NCBI GenBank assembly: GCA_950295325.1
Contig: OX485804.1
Location: forward strand, 64,698,533 to 64,762,532
Source of the DNA: Polytrichum commune
Lineage: Eukaryota > Streptophyta > Polytrichopsida > Polytrichales > Polytrichaceae
Length of the DNA: 64,000 nucleotides
Reading direction: 5' to 3'
How positions within the stretch are numbered: position 1 is the stretch's first letter; each line of letters begins with the position of its first letter. Positions 35,494 to 46,855 of the stretch are shown piece after piece. Both the position numbers and the translations under genes were made by a program. The notes beneath the pieces are model-generated. The model was given only the letters and a program-made list of their open reading frames with translations, made no database searches and was not told where the DNA came from.

Positions 35494-35640
35494 CATAACA
35501 TTATTCAAATCCATGACATTGTTCTCTGGGACTGACAAAATTTCACAGAAGATTCCCTATATATTAGTCAGACAATGGGAATATTACGTGAAATATTGTT
35601 AGTCCTACGTAACAATGTTATGGATATGAATAATGTTATG
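35494..35640. mobile_element. Hairpin (fold-back) MITE, copy 2
   Basis: The ends CATAACATTATTCAAATCCA and GGATATGAATAATGTTATG are inverted repeats. The palindrome continues inward through ACATTGTT and AACAATGT. A run of G follows directly. Confidence 0.8.
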
Positions 35641-38260
35641 TTGGGGGGGGGGGTTGCAATAAACTAAATCAAGGTCTCTGATCTTGCATCAAGGGTCACT
35701 TTAGCTAAAAATGAAACCGCCTGATATACAATGCTTCTTTGGGTTTCCACCCCCTCCCTCCCCCCTCTCCCCCAGTAGGTGTCTCAAAGTTGTACCCGAG
35801 TCCTTGGGAATGTGAACACCTTAAATGCCACTAGCATTAAATTGTGGATTCTATGAGGGGCGTAGGTTTTGAAGCCATAGCCTAGGAAGTCATAACATTA
35901 TTCAGTTGTATGGTAGTGTTTCATTCTACATGTAGCATCTAACACGGGCCTTCACTGTTTTACTTTCATGGGGAGAAACTTAGAAAATAAGAAGAAATTG
36001 ACGCCATACGAATAATGAATAATGCCGATATGAATAGTATGAATAGTGTCAGCATTTTCAATGATAGTGTTACTATGAATAGTGTTTTGAGTGAATAAAT
36101 CGGGATGAACAATGTTTCATGTACAACTCCACCCGAATTTCCAAATGTCAACATGAATGTGTGAATAATGAATGAATATTCCTCCTTTGTTTGTGGGCCC
36201 CATATACCATAATTGACAAACTTTTCTAGGGTTGTGGAACCAACTCACATGGCTTCGACAATGACATTAAATAGCATATGACATTGAATACAAAATTCAA
36301 TGTAATTAGTTGGCAATGGGGGCTTAATGGGGGGGGGGAGGGGTATGAACGGAATATGGGTAATTTTCTAAAGTGGAATAGAAAGTAGAATTGAAATTGT
36401 CCAAATTTTCATTAGTTGAGCTCATAAACAATTGAAGTCTTCCTTTAAGGTGGAAGTTTAAGCTTGACCAACAAATCCTCAAGTGGGCTACCCGTGCAAA
36501 TAAGGGTTTATCTTAACATTTGTGAAATAAAAACTCTTCCAAATTTACAATATCCAACATTGAAAGGTTCTTCTTTAAATCAAAGTTGGCCCACGACTAC
36601 ATCTTAGTTTCTTCCACCTACCGATGGCTCCTAGCATGGAACTTACACTTGACAAATGATCACAAATCGTGGTCACATTTCCATACTTGCTTTCATCCAC
36701 AAAGCACCCTTGAATTCTAAATTCTTGCTCAATAACAATATATTGATTTTAATGAACGCTAACCACCTTAACATCAGTGTGCCGTGTTGATGTTGGGTCA
36801 TCTACCAATAAAAAGTTAAATATCTACAACTTTTGCATATTGAATTCAAACAAGACATTTGTGTACAACCCACAACTTTGTTTTAATATTTAGCATTTGG
36901 ATGAACTGAAAGTAAGTTGGGGTGACAATATTTGTTAACTTATTCATAGAAAGTGTCACCAAGAAAGTTGTCATGGCGACATTGAATATCATATGACATT
37001 AAATACAATACTTTGTGTACTTTGATTTTGTGAAAGACTTACCATAATAGTTGACTTAATTGAAGTAGTCAACCAAAATTAAGTTAAAGTAGGAGCAAAA
37101 ATAAAATTTTCTTTTTACTTGTACATGACTATCATTTGGGAGATTTTGTTTGAGGTTGAATACAATGTGGTGCAATATAGAATAATTAACACTATACATG
37201 GCTAGTGAGAAACTTTGGCCAAATTACACCTTGTTAAGGCTTGACATGTGTAGTTCGGTTTTTGCTATGACTTAAAACAACCAAAACCCATGGTATAGAC
37301 TCTCGGGGAAGGTTTAATTGGTGTCTTTGACATGTATTTGTCATAGTACGGTTCATTAATTACACAAAGGGGTTGCTATTCCACTCTAAAAACACGATTG
37401 ACATGTCTTTCACTCCTCTTTCTTCCAAGGGTTCTTCTTAGGACCTCAACTTCAATATTTCATTATGTCTTGTGTTTTTGGTTGTGGTATGTAAGTTTTC
37501 ATCCCTTGATCATAAAGTGTAAGAATAGTCTCTAGTAACCATGATCTTTTGAGTGCAAGAATTGTCTTTGTCATTATTAACCAATGCAACATCAAATCAC
37601 AACAAGACCATTCATTAATTGGTCAATGTCAATTTCAATACAAGACACATTGTTTATCCATTGCTTTAAATATTGAAATATTATTTACAATTATGCAATT
37701 CATAGCTAGGGCCAAGGTTAAGTTGTCGTCTTGGCTGCCTTGAAAAATCTAGAACAATGACGACAACAACAACAACCATGATAACACACAAGATCGTAGT
37801 TAATTTGGTTAGCTTAGGCTTCACTCTCATAGATCATAACTCCTAAACTAATCATCAACCCAAGATACTTGCTTAACCCTAGGACAACTCCTGCCTAAAT
37901 CTTCTTGATAAACCCAAGTTTGTCCTATCACTACTACACATGATAACTCTCAATCTATCATCCCCATGATTACTCAATCAATCGTAATTCTATTCTCATC
38001 GTCTTCAGCTCGGAAGAGGGTTCATTAAATTCAACTTCCAAAGACACATTGATAAGACTATAAGTTCTCATATCAACTATAATCACAAACTCAATAACAT
38101 GGACCATCATGTTCTTCACCTTCCACATGCTTCAACAATGTATCACAACAACATCTAGTGCAAGCTAAAGCTGAACAGAGACTAAATCGCATCATTCATT
38201 TCGTCCCAACGTAAAACTTTGTGGAGCCTAACAAACAATGTTAGCTCGTGAGTTGGTTCG
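35641..38260. other. Non-coding stretch with GAATAGTG-type short repeats
   Basis: G and C runs occur at 35643-35653 and 35748-35775. Irregular repeats of TGAATAGTG-like words lie at 36005-36120. A repeat related to the 33 kb CACTA-like segment lies at 36900-37040. No gene seen. Confidence 0.5.
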
Positions 38261-38405
38261 CAACATTATTCAGATCATAACAATGTTCCATGGGATTTGA
38301 CAGTATTCCACAAAATACTCCCCACATTCAAACGAAACATGGAGTATATTCCATGGAATATTGTCGATCCCACGGAACATTGTTATGGATTTGAATAATG
38401 TTATG
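38261..38405. mobile_element. Hairpin (fold-back) MITE, copy 3
   Basis: The ends AACATTATTCAGATCATAAC and GTTATGGATTTGAATAATGT are inverted. The centre pairs ACTCCCCACATTC with an ACATGGAGT-like arm. The arms also share the words ATTCCA and TGGAAT. Confidence 0.8.
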
Positions 38406-40800
38406 TTGACTCTTCTTTTGCTTGAATGGATTCACCGTGATTCTTTCAAAAACAACGAAATGAGAAAAGAGAAATAGGAAATCGAGTTTAGTGTATCAAG
38501 TGGAGTGATAAAAAAAAAACCTCAGTTTCTGTTATCAGTTTGTGGAAGTAGATGATTCAAAGTTTTCCTTGCCACGGTATTCGTAATGGCGGCCGGTTGG
38601 TTTTGTGAAAAGTCCGGTTGAATTGGGAAAGTGGAGGATGTGAAACTTGTGCTTTTTAAAATAAAATAAAAACATATTTCAACCGGCAACCATTTTGAGG
38701 AGGAGGATTTTTACCCATATGAATTGTGAAATAGGTGGATTTCATCCGGTTTGATTCATCTAGGGCCAGATACCATATGGTTCTAGGGGTTTAGGTTATG
38801 TGTTCATTGTAGGCTTGTAGCGATTTGGTGAATGGCGGACATGCAAAGCTTTTGCTTCATTATTGCATGTCATCGTTGACGGCTAGTGTTTAGAATGTAT
38901 TATGCGTGTGTCTATGGAAGATCTTCGTGGTGATCTTGATTACGTACTAATCGAAGCCATAGCTTTGTGGAGGAACTCTACAAAGTTTAGATGGTTCTTT
39001 TCACATGCACATATACATACCTTTCAAGGCGTTTTCCTCTCGAAGGTGAAGATGATACTGCTGATTTTGACTCTTAGAGTTGATGAATGTCATTTTTGTA
39101 CACAATATGATATGTTAGGCTACTCTTTTATCATGCTCTGGCCTCAAATCTAATATGAGGTTCTAAGACCTAGGTATGATAGAAGAGTAAATCCACGGCC
39201 ATCCACCGGTTGATGGGTCATTTCAGGTTCAAATCCTACTATGGATAAATTGTTGATCATTGTTGTTGGATGTTGATATCATTACACATTATTGTTGTAT
39301 GTCGATATGTTCTTTGAATGATGTTATTGAATGGTGTATGTGGTTTGTAGATATAATTTTACTACATGGGAAAACCGGCTTACTTATCAATGCCCAAGTT
39401 TTTAGCCGGTTGTCATTACAATGAAGAGGAAATTAACCGACACTTTAAAAACATATAAGATATTGGCCAGTCCAAATTAATGACAACAAGTTTGCAACCA
39501 ATCAAATCCTGAAAAAACCGGTAGAAGTTGTGAAGGGGCGGATTTTAAGCTGGGTGAGCTCCAAAATCTCCCGAACCCTGCCGGGTACAGAAGTACTATG
39601 GTTATTCTTCGTCAAAGTATGAGTTCTTCCTCGGACAAAGCTCAGTGAGTCTCATGATTGCCACCCTCTTCTTCAGAAAATGGCAGAAATCTATGAGTCT
39701 GCCGACATTGAAATCGTTGTTGAAACTGGAGCACACATCAGTATATATGTACTTCACTCACTTATTATAATAATAACAATAATAATACTACTACTCCTAC
39801 TACTACTACCCCAGGATAGTGCGCTTCTGGCAGGCAGTGGGTTCAAGTCAAACTTCAGGTTATCTGACATGTAAGGTAGCCGACTCGTTAGTCCCGACTA
39901 GTTAAGCAATTTAGCAGATATGGGGGTTTGGGGTTTAGGGTATGATCAGAGGAAGAAAATTTCCCATGTAGAGAAACTAAAATGATGTGCAAATCGTTCT
40001 TATTTGGATTTGTAATGTTCTATCATAATGAGTTATGATCAGATTATTATGAATTTTTCAAGTGGATATTCTCTTCATTGATTGGTTTGGAATTTGTGAA
40101 CGCTTGATTTCCGTAATTGATAATGTGTAGCACCTGAATATGTTTGTAATCTGAACATGGTTATCAAATCATCCACTAACATTTGGCTAAGTTGGATTTC
40201 GACCATAACCCGCGTTGGGGGGGGGGGGGGGGGCAAGGGAAGTCGCTTAGAGGTGCCCCACTCGATAAATTTTGGCTTTCTATAAAATATAGCGTTGAAG
40301 CCCTACGAAAGCTAACATTTGTTGTTCCAGAATTTTTTTGTAATATTTATTGTACAAAAATTCTAGAATGCACTACCCCGAAGGCCAATTTCTTGCATAA
40401 AAATTGTGTACATTAAACATTATGGCCTAAAAAATTCATTGTGCGGCGGGCATTATACATGGCATAACACATCATCATCTCAACTGAATGGATTTTAAAG
40501 GACATGAAAAAGGACCAAGCCTTTATCTATACACCCAACCTAAAATAATACGCAACATGCCTCTTGAAGATGTATCATAGTCTATTTTGCATGCAAGGAG
40601 GGCATGGAATGGGCGGGGACTTGAAGTTTGAGGGGGAGCACAATTGTGTATTGAATCATTGATCGTTCAATTGGAAATTTTGTTGAATTTGGCTACCACG
40701 AGTATTGTAGACATGAAGCCATGCCACCAACTCCACAAACTCATTGCAATTTGTGCCTCGACAGCAGAGGAATATCGGCAGTGACACGACAAAGGGGACA
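38406..40800. other. Non-coding stretch with two tRNA-like B-box motifs
   Basis: GGTTCAAATCC at about 39228 and GGGTTCAAGTC at about 39839 match the RNA polymerase III B box, but no tRNA cloverleaf can be folded. TAA/TAC/CTA triplet runs lie at about 39765-39810. A G run lies at 40217-40233. Confidence 0.5.
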
Positions 40801-40804
40801 CGTT

Positions 40805-41115
40805 CGAGAACGTTGGTTTCGAAACGGAATTTGGTAAGCCAAGGTAAAAGAATTTCGGCCTTCACATGTGCCTAACTCTTTGAGGAGCTTGGTTTCAAGA
40901 TCGGTCCCATTTTCTTCTCCTTTTCTCGGGGTTTAAACTACTTGTTTTCATATTCAATCCAAGACTACAACTTTGCAAGGCTCAAAGCCCCCCCCCCCCC
41001 AACAAAAAAAGGGACCAAGCTGGAAACCAAGCTCCTCAAAGTCAGGCACATCTGAAGGCCGGCAATCTTTTACCTTGGCTTACCAAACTCCGTTTCGAAA
41101 CCAATGTTCTCAAAC
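40805..41115. repeat. Long inverted repeat, arms about 105 bp
   Basis: The left arm (40805-40908) and right arm (41011-41115) are inverted copies, with TTGGTTTCGAAACGGA, TTGGTAAGCCAAGGTAAAAG and GAGGAGCTTGGTTTC in common. A 102-bp spacer separates them and includes a C run at 40988-41000. Confidence 0.88.
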
Positions 41116-43208
41116 ACATGTGGAGGCCACATGGGCAATCACCATTATACACGGATACTTTATTTACCATATTTTATTTTTTGAATTTCTTGATTGCAAA
41201 AGCGATATATATAGATGGAGGTTTGCTCAAAAGTGGCAGGAGGTTCACGGGTTGCATCACCGTAAAAGTCAACGGGAGTGAATGTCGAAGGACGTTTGTG
41301 TCACTAGCTCCTACCGAATTTTGTCGTGGTTGATTCGTGGTTGGGGAAGTAATCAATCACGGCTCGTAATGAAGTGTGCCTTGTATTCTCCATTGTGAGA
41401 TTTCATGCAATGCTCGAGCAGTGTTTGAATCTTGTCATTAAGATGGGAGATTCAGATTGTCGTAGTCAGAGATTGTTTACATCATGGACCATGAAGTCGT
41501 CCCTTCCTCCCCTAAACTATGTGATTGGCCGTTGAACTCGTCCAAGGACCGCTGCGGTTTACATCAAGGAAATAATTGTCAAAGTGACCATGGAGCTTGA
41601 GGTTTTCAAAGGGCCTATTTTCAGACCTACAAATGTGCATTGTGTCATGGTTCAATGGGTTTTGCGGTGAGAGAGGCTAAAGAGGTCCTCTCGCTACAAA
41701 AGTCAGGGCACTATGGCAAAGAAATGCCATTTTAATATTTCTTATATGTATAATTTTCTTTGGCCAAGTGTAGTTAAGAGGAGAGAAGGGAGGAAGAAGA
41801 GGGAGAAAGTAAAACACGGTTTTAGAAATCTAGAACTACCCTTCTTGGCATATATTAAAACAATTAGCACATCCATTTTTTGGTGCATGGACACTCCTCC
41901 TGGTCCACGTTCAATTTACACCTAGTGAAAGGTCGACAAACTTTAAAAATTTCCCACCCCCCCCTTCTCTAAATATGACCATGGAAATGCGACCATGAAG
42001 TGTGACCATGGATAAAAGGTCACTAGTAATGGGACAACTTCGTGGTCCATGATGTAAAACAATCCCTCATGTGGCCACCGGAGTCTGTTGTGAGATACAC
42101 GCACGTTTACAAGATGGTGAGTGCCAACAGATGGACACATACGTGACAGGATGCAATATGACGCAAAACTATGTAGTTTGTTGGTGGATGTGGCCATTCC
42201 CTTGTAAATTTGGAGAGCCTGAGATGAGCTTGCAACTATGATCAAATTGAAGTAGTCCCTCATTCATGCCAACACCAGAGGATGGTGTAGTCTCTCTGTT
42301 TAAAGAACCTGAGTCCATAATCAAACACCATGCCTACCAAAAGGGTTCGATGTCCATGCCCTTCAAGGAGTGCCATGTGCCTCATTGTCAATATTGCATG
42401 AGGGATTGGCGCAAGTCAGGCAAAGGCTTGACCAAGTGGTCCAACCCTTGTGCCATGGGAAAAATTCCACACGCCTTTCATTTACAAAATTTCAAAATTT
42501 GTGTGTGTGTGTGTGTGTGTGTTTATTTCTTTATTTCTTTAATTTTGGTGCATCATTCTTGTAGCCAACTCTCTCTTAAAAAAATATTAATCGTTTGGAA
42601 ATTAAAGGGATTTTAGGCAACTTGGGATCATATATGACCCCAAATGCATTCAAGGATCAATCCCCTTATTAATGTGGGTTCAAAGCTAGTATAGGTAGAA
42701 ACACCATGCTCCATTGTATTTCATGTTTAGGTTGAGAATCAGGGTGGATTATTAAACATTGAATTCAAATAAAAGATGGAATATAATTAATTATTTCCAT
42801 TGTGGTATATGATTGATATTATAGCGACTTTGTATTTCTCAACCCACGGTGGTTCTTATTTTTCTTAGATGGGTTGATCATGGTATGACAAAACTATAGT
42901 GGGCCACAATAGTAGGTGTAGAAGGTTCCGCTTTAGATATTGTAAGGGGAGTGTATGGCGCAACAACAAAATAAAATTATTTTCATAAAAGAAATGTGCC
43001 ACATGTCTAATTCACATTCGTCAAGGCCACATTGAATCGCACATACAAACTACCTTTGAAAATGTTAGTGTTGAAGTCCATGACATGTGTGCCAAACGTG
43101 GCTAGTCTTCTTTATCAAATGCCATGTATTACAATAGTTGGTATATGGCAAGACTTATAGTTAAAAAGAAACTTCAATAAGATAAGTGCTACGGTGAGTT
43201 TGGACAGT
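41116..43208. other. Non-coding stretch with a short inverted pair
   Basis: About 36 bp at 41468-41502 (TACATCATGGACCATGAAGT) is inverted at 42031-42068. A (TG)n microsatellite lies at 42500-42522. An open minus-strand frame at 42263-41943 (106 codons) has no domain and is not called a gene. Confidence 0.5.
42500..42522. repeat. (TG)n microsatellite
   Basis: A pure dinucleotide tract of about 11 units. Confidence 0.95.
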
Positions 43209-43313
43209 CATAACATTCTTTATATCCATAACAATGTTCTACATTGAACATGGGAATATTCTATAGAATAATGTCGGTCCCATAGAACATTGTTATGAAT
43301 CTGAATGATATTA
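43209..43313. mobile_element. Hairpin (fold-back) MITE, copy 4, internally deleted
   Basis: It begins CATAACATTCTTTATATCCA and ends TTATGAATCTGAATGATATT with the family's inverted pairing. The left arm is shortened relative to the copies at 35.5 and 38.3 kb. Confidence 0.65.
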
Positions 43314-43760
43314 GAGTGTGCTCAAAACATAAACACAATTCTAGATTCACTGGTGGACATGGTTGGGAGAGGCATTTTGTTATCATTTCAAGCATCAAGA
43401 TAAAATTCACTATGGGTTCTCACAACTTTTGCATATCTACTTCGATCTTGAAACTTGAAATGACAATCTTCGTAATTTGCAAGTGCAAGCTTGATGGGAC
43501 AATTCCCAAGCCAATCCGAAGGCCTAAACATATGTGTATTTAGTTGAAAGTGCCTGGCACAATAGGGCCACACACCTTATTATATGTCAGAGTGATGATG
43601 AAATGAAATGCTCCTCGCAAGGACACACTGCCTTGACCACCACAAGGACACCAAGGACAGGCTTTAGTGTCACAAACACCAAATCTAAATTCTTGGACGG
43701 CGTGATCACGTGGGCCGTCGAGCCGCTCCTATACCCGCCCACAAGATCAATTAAGGTGTG

Positions 43761-44747
43761 CAGTCAAGACTCTATAAGTGTTACCCCTATAAGCATTATA
43801 CTTTCATATATGTTAAGAAAATTTTACTCCCCTACAAAAACACGATTGGTAAGACCAGTGAGTGTTATGTGTTAAGTGTTATAACATGCTTTACTCCCTT
43901 CTTTGTTAATTACACCTTTACAAGTGTTAATTTTGAGAAAATCAAGGCAATAATATATGAGAGCATACATTTTCAACATGTAATCACATTTATCGCATAT
44001 TCTTTGCGAACAAGTCAAATTTGTTGGAGGCACATGGGTGTTCTTTCGATCGCTGTTGAGAGGGAGATAGAGGAAGGTAGGCGCTTGGTAGAGGTTGATG
44101 AAGTTGCTTCTCTACTTCATTAATTGACGTTGTTGTCATCTGATAGTGAGGTGGGTGACGTGCTGAATGCTCATGAATACCTCAATTATGAGATGGAGTT
44201 TGATTTAAACAACCCCTATGAACCTACCGATGAGAAGTTTTTGGATACGTATTCCTCATAACATCAAGAAATTGATGTCGATGAGGTTATAGTTGATGTG
44301 GTAGAAGAAGTTGTAGGATTTAGTGTTGTTGAGCGTTCTCTAGAGACTTTGAAGAAATACTTTGAACAAAGACCAAATGATGCCCTATCACACATCAGGA
44401 GCATTCAAGGACTCCAAAAGGAAGTCTCATCTCATATTTTGGAAGCTTCTCGTCATACTACTGTAGACTATTTCTTTCGGTTAGTTTAGTTGGAAGAATC
44501 TCGTCAAGTTACTACTATATAGATTATTTCTTTCAATTATTTTATTTGAATAACTATGTATTATCATTTGTACTCTCATTTTTTAATTTTTATAAAAATT
44601 ATGTTCTTCATTTTTAGAATTTAGAATTGTTATTTCTATAAATATTATTAATCATCGGTATGAATTCTATAAGTGTTACTTGTTATAACTCTGTATATGT
44701 TATTCTTTTGCTACTCACAACCTGTAACATTTATAGAGTCTTGACTG
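43761..44747 (+). mobile_element. Pogo/Emigrant-like DNA transposon, 987 bp, internally deleted
   Basis: The terminal inverted repeats begin CAGTCAAGACTCTATAAG at both ends and match at 23 of 24 positions. CAGT starts and TA target sites mark the pogo/Tc1-mariner group, and the sequence is close in form to plant Emigrant elements. The right flank is TA and the left is TG, a likely mutated TA. A frame inside encodes a transposase C-terminus remnant. At under 1 kb it is a deletion derivative. Confidence 0.87.
44018..44489 (+). pseudogene. Pogo-type transposase C-terminal remnant
   Basis: One frame, broken only by stops near 44121 and 44260, reads EREIEEGRRLVEVDEVASLL, acidic stretches, FSVVERSLETLKKYFEQRPN and ends TTVDYFF. 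Acidic linkers followed by a short helical block and a terminal xxDxFF-like motif are typical of pogo/Tigger transposase C-termini. The DDE catalytic domain is absent. The assignment leans on the terminal inverted repeats around it. Confidence 0.6.
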
Positions 44748-44749
44748 TA

Positions 44750-45820
44750 TTAACAAGATGGTGAAAAAATGGATATTATAATGTCGTTCATTCATCAAAA
44801 TCAAGCCAGGTTATATATAGATCACATAACTTAGTTTTGAATGCCCAAGTAAAAACAAGAGGAAGAAAGCCGTGTGTAAACCGTAAGCAAGCCCCCCGTA
44901 CGTAGTAAAGAGGATCTTGGTGAGAGTTGAATGTGGAGGACAAGGCCTTGATGATTGGGTCACCCTTTATGACACTCGTGTCCTTGTGACCCTGCGCCTC
45001 AATAATGCAAATCAATTTGGCCCAAGTAGGTTATAAAGTACCCGTTTACGTGCACTTGGCATTCATGTTAAAAACACCTCCCAATCCTTACGACCGAGAT
45101 CGACGTTTTGGTTCGCTCGGTCATCGTTGTCCTACATTATTAAGTTACCAACATACACATTTACATTATAATTTTCTAATTTTGGATATGTGGATAGTTG
45201 AAAGTTTATATGAATGATCTTAACTGCATAACTATGTCATTCTTGTGGGTTGGTTTCATCAGTTTGGATGTTGATCTTCATTAATAAGTTGTTGAATTGG
45301 ATTGTACTAATTTAGACAATTTCGAGAAGGTTTTGCTTCGGCCAACATGCTTAGGGTAGAGATGTGCATGAATCAAGCTTAGCAAATTGAATTTGGACAC
45401 ATGTATTTCATTGATACATGGGTTGGTTTGGATCTAAAAAATGGACACCAAGAAGACGTGTGTTAAAAGGGGGTGGGACTACGTGTTCAAATATGGGATC
45501 TGTTCTAGGTTCAATACACATGATTGGGTGCAGTGGGGGGAGGAGGACCTACATGACCACTCAATGAACTCATGAATCTTACAATTTGACATAAATAAGA
45601 TCATGTGGACTCCCACAAATTATGAGGCAATTGGCTATGAGTGCGATATTTGGTATGCTAATCATCTCATACTAATTGCGAGTTTTACATCCTACAAAAA
45701 AGTGGATGCAAAGAGAAAAATATCCAACTAACACACGTCTGCCTTAGTGACAGTTATTTTTAAGAATTCCAAAACTCAAATATTCAGGTTCTCTAATTAC
45801 ACAAAAAAGTTGTTGTAAAC
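44750..45820. other. Non-coding AT-rich stretch
   Basis: No gene seen. The open frames at 44788-45015 (minus) and 45005-45217 (plus) have no domain. Confidence 0.5.
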
Positions 45821-45822
45821 CG

Positions 45823-46047
45823 CACTACACCACTCATGGTATTTAGTGTCAATTACTAGGTATGTGGACTTATGCTATGCTATAATTTTTTTGCTAAAGA
45901 ACCTACTTTTGCCCAACAAAGGTCAATCCGGTTGTTTGGACATCATAAACAACTCAACCTCATAAAAACTTGTGTTTCAAATAAAAAGCTATTAGCATTA
46001 CGTAACTCCGTGTAGTAAGTGACACAAGTACCACAAATGGTGTAGTG
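45823..46047. mobile_element. Small non-autonomous CACTA-like element, 225 bp
   Basis: The ends are CACTACACCACTCATGGTAT and, inverted, CACTACACCATTTGTGGTAC, aligning over about 28 bp with one gap. CACTA termini and small size indicate a MITE-like derivative. The 3-bp flanks (CCG and TTA) do not match, so the target duplication is lost or the end is slightly misplaced. Confidence 0.72.
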
Positions 46048-46067
46048 TTATTTGTAAGAGTTCGTGG

Positions 46068-46328
46068 GTCCAAGATGACCCTAAACTATTGGGTGATAGT
46101 GGAGAGGTACCCATTTTCCGAATGAAGTGGTTGGCGGTTCGATTCCCGCTGTGAAATCTTCTCTCTACTTGACGGAAGAAAACTAGCTAAGTAAGTAGGA
46201 AGTCAAGAGCCCACCCACCGTAAGGTAGGCAGTAAACCCCACCTTGCATCAAGAAGATTCTTGAGCAGGGTAAGACCAACAAGCTCAAATTCATGTCGGA
46301 TTGCCCGACGTTGGTTATTTATTTATTT
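46068..46328 (+). mobile_element. tRNA-derived SINE, copy 2, full length
   Basis: It starts GTCCAAGATGACCC, with A-box-like TGATAGTGGA and B box GGTTCGATTCC, followed by a body ending GATTGCCCGACGTTGG and an (ATTT)n tail. Direct repeats AAGAGTTCGTGG and AAGAATTCATGG (10 of 12) flank it. At 261 bp it is the best reference copy in the window. Confidence 0.86.
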
Positions 46329-46329
46329 A

Positions 46330-46784
46330 AGAATTCATGGCTAATCATTTCATTCGTGAATTTCAAAAAATCATGGGCATACGCAAAAGCCTTGAGGTTA
46401 GTAAATAACGTTGTTACCCCTTAAAGGTTCAAGAGGCATGATCAAAGACTTCAAGATGTAATACATAGGGGCTTAGGATTATTCATTGATGTTTGTAGTT
46501 GAGACTATCTAAAATTAGTCCATACATCACATGCAATATTCCAATTGGAGCACAATTATGCGTAGAATGGATCATTAGGGGCATTTAAATTTGTATGAAC
46601 TACCTGAACTCAATTACATACAACATAGGTATGATCAATGTCATCACACATGATTATATTTTTACTTCTTCTTTTCAATAAGATGTAATAAAAAGTGATT
46701 TCAATACCATAGATCACATAAGACATCATTTCAATGTTTTTTTAGGGTGTTGTACAAATCATTTTTTTTGGTTTGGGGGGGGGG
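46330..46784. other. Non-coding AT-rich stretch
   Basis: It ends in a G run (about 46778-46789) at the junction with a LINE tail. No gene seen. Confidence 0.5.
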
Positions 46785-46788
46785 GGGC

Positions 46789-46855
46789 GCAAATTGAAAA
46801 TTCAATTGCAAGAAAAGAACCAAAATACAACCAACACAATCAAACGCGTCATACA
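46789..46855 (-). mobile_element. L1-type LINE tail fragment
   Basis: AATTGAAAATTCAATTGCAA and AACCAAAATACAACCA on the plus strand match the inverted tail of the LINE copies at 29 and 31 kb. Confidence 0.75.

Noticed and set aside
40217-41000. A further homopolymer-ended element bounded by the G run at 40217 and the C run at 40988
   Set aside because: The flanks do not form a matching 8-bp direct repeat, and the CTCGG/TTCGG start is missing.
41943-42263. 106-codon open frame on the minus strand
   Set aside because: No domain and no splice context; part of a small inverted pair with 41.47 kb.
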